Shown here one piece after another: positions 63,354 through 64,000 of a stretch of 64,000 nt of DNA (within the stretch, counting starts at the first letter, position 1; each line of letters opens with the position of its first letter). The position numbers were made by a program, and so were the translations under genes. The DNA is from Desulfopila aestuarii DSM 18488. GTDB lineage: Bacteria; Desulfobacterota; Desulfobulbia; Desulfobulbales; Desulfocapsaceae. The notes beneath the pieces were generated by a model, which did no database searches, had not been told where the DNA came from, and worked only from the letters and a program-made list of their open reading frames with translations. Location: the NCBI RefSeq assembly GCF_900143695.1, contig NZ_FRFE01000005.1, positions 62,001 through 126,000 of the forward strand, written 5' to 3'.

Positions 63354-64000
63354 ATGCAATGGCTCAAAATGTATGTCGTCGGTTTTCTTATAGGGTTGGC
63401 TAACCTTATCCCCGGTGTTTCCGGAGGCACCTTCGCCCTCATCCTTGGGGTCTATGAGCGGCTGATTGGTTTTCTCAACAGGATTGACCTTAACAGCATT
63501 ATGGTGCTTCTGGCTCTTGTTTTGAGATGGATCAAAACTGGCCTGAAAAAGGCTGAAGGTAAAAGGCTTCTTACGTATCTGATTGAGCAGGATTACCACT
63601 TTATCACCGTCATCGGCGTCGGGGCCCTCAGTTGCATCTTGGCCTTATCTTCTCTTATGAAATACCTGCTGCTCCACCAGTTCACCCCGACCTACGGTTA
63701 TTTCTTCGGGCTCATCATCCTCTCGGTGATTATCCCCTGGCGAATGATCAAACGCTTCAAGCCGTGGCTGTTGTTGCCCCTGGTGATGGGAATCCTGATA
63801 ACTGTCTGGGTCACCGCCGGAGTTAACCCCTACGAAAAGGTCTTGAGCAAATCAGAACTCCTGAAGGAACAGTATCAGAGCCAGCAACTGACCGTCACAG
63901 GATCGGATAAAGCCCCTGCCCCTGTCGACAAATTTTCGTACATCGGAAAATACACAACAGGGGAGTATCTCTATATCGTCTTCTGTGGCGTAGTTGCGAT
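63354..64000 (+). CDS. DUF368 (PopT-like) membrane protein, N-terminal part
   Basis: The first about 215 codons of a gene cut by the right edge. It starts MQWLKMYVVGFLIGLANL and contains the family signature IPGVSGGTFALILGVYERLIG, with further hydrophobic helices at about residues 80-105, 115-135 and 140-157. DUF368 proteins were recently identified as polyprenyl-phosphate translocases (PopT) that recycle undecaprenyl phosphate for envelope synthesis. The segment after residue 157 is polar and would be a loop. Start uncertain: ATG at 63354 is the first plausible codon; a second lies at 63369. Confidence 0.88.
   Translation, partial: MQWLKMYVVGFLIGLANLIPGVSGGTFALILGVYERLIGFLNRIDLNSIMVLLALVLRWIKTGLKKAEGKRLLTYLIEQDYHFITVIGVGALSCILALSSLMKYLLLHQFTPTYGYFFGLIILSVIIPWRMIKRFKPWLLLPLVMGILITVWVTAGVNPYEKVLSKSELLKEQYQSQQLTVTGSDKAPAPVDKFSYIGKYTTGEYLYIVFCGVVA

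Overview
The window is a typical chromosomal stretch of a Gram-negative, anaerobic sulfur-metabolising bacterium, most likely a member of the Desulfobulbales (Desulfobacterota). The main evidence is a complete reductive-type dissimilatory sulfite reductase operon, dsrA-dsrB-dsrD (minus strand, 21195-23991). A BamD lipoprotein, a KdsD isomerase and a fused SecDF show an outer membrane. A LarB protein, a NIL-ferredoxin and a sulfide:quinone-oxidoreductase-type flavoprotein fit an anaerobic life. No insertion sequence, prophage, CRISPR array, rRNA or tRNA gene was recognised; almost all of the DNA is coding.

Layout. 1-2.2 kb (minus): start of the F0 ATP synthase operon (atpZ-atpI-atpB, cut by the edge) and hemL. 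2.5-4.7 kb (plus): trxA, a hairpin terminator/attenuator, trxB and bamD. 4.8-7.0 kb (minus): NIL-ferredoxin and a split phosphotransferase/P-loop kinase pair. 7.2-12.3 kb (plus): larB, secDF, a YkgJ-type Cys-cluster protein and a HAD hydrolase. 12.3-17.4 kb: a CNBD-DUF4388 protein, a large membrane protein with a ubiquitin-E2-like domain plus a repeat-containing C-terminal half, and kdsD. 17.8-20.4 kb (plus): metK and ahcY (methyl cycle). 20.4-24.2 kb (minus): birA and dsrABD. 24.2-31.7 kb (minus): pgi, rpe, dprA, rpoD, dnaG. 31.8-37.0 kb (plus): an unknown protein, a degenerate GGDEF/HD-GYP protein, an HDOD protein and a UbiB-type kinase, the last three with overlapping stops and starts. 37.0-47.7 kb (minus): CoA-disulfide-reductase-like/rhodanese fusion, a triosephosphate-isomerase paralogue without its catalytic Glu, the DUF167-DivIVA-YggT cluster, metG, a PSP1 (RicT-like) protein, holB, an OB-HD nuclease and ychF. 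48.0-59.5 kb: MTA/SAH deaminase, FMN-dependent hydroxyacid dehydrogenase, ilvA, a hybrid histidine kinase coupled to a FIST sensor, the ACT/PFL pair and a NifU-like scaffold. 59.5-64 kb: a DUF1641 repeat protein, an SQR-type flavoprotein interrupted in frame by UGA, a response regulator and a DUF368 protein cut by the right edge.

Most notable observations. (1) The SQR-like gene (61129-62355) has an in-frame UGA followed by 77 more coherent codons; the UGA sits where this family carries a Cys before an I-E-x-G motif, and a hairpin starts 11 nt after it. It is best read as a selenoprotein with Sec in a probable redox position. (2) The 13652-16291 protein joins an E2-like domain, with Ser in place of the catalytic Cys, to an acidic linker, one membrane helix and a long TPR-like region. 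(3) The TIM-family protein has Cys at the position of the catalytic Glu. (4) A double-degenerate GGDEF/HD-GYP protein is coupled to HDOD and UbiB genes. (5) There are strong RNA or operator signals: a 14-bp hairpin between dsrB and dsrD, a clean sigma70-type dsrA promoter, and two tandem ACGCA-N4-TGCGT palindromes upstream of the DUF1641/SQR pair.
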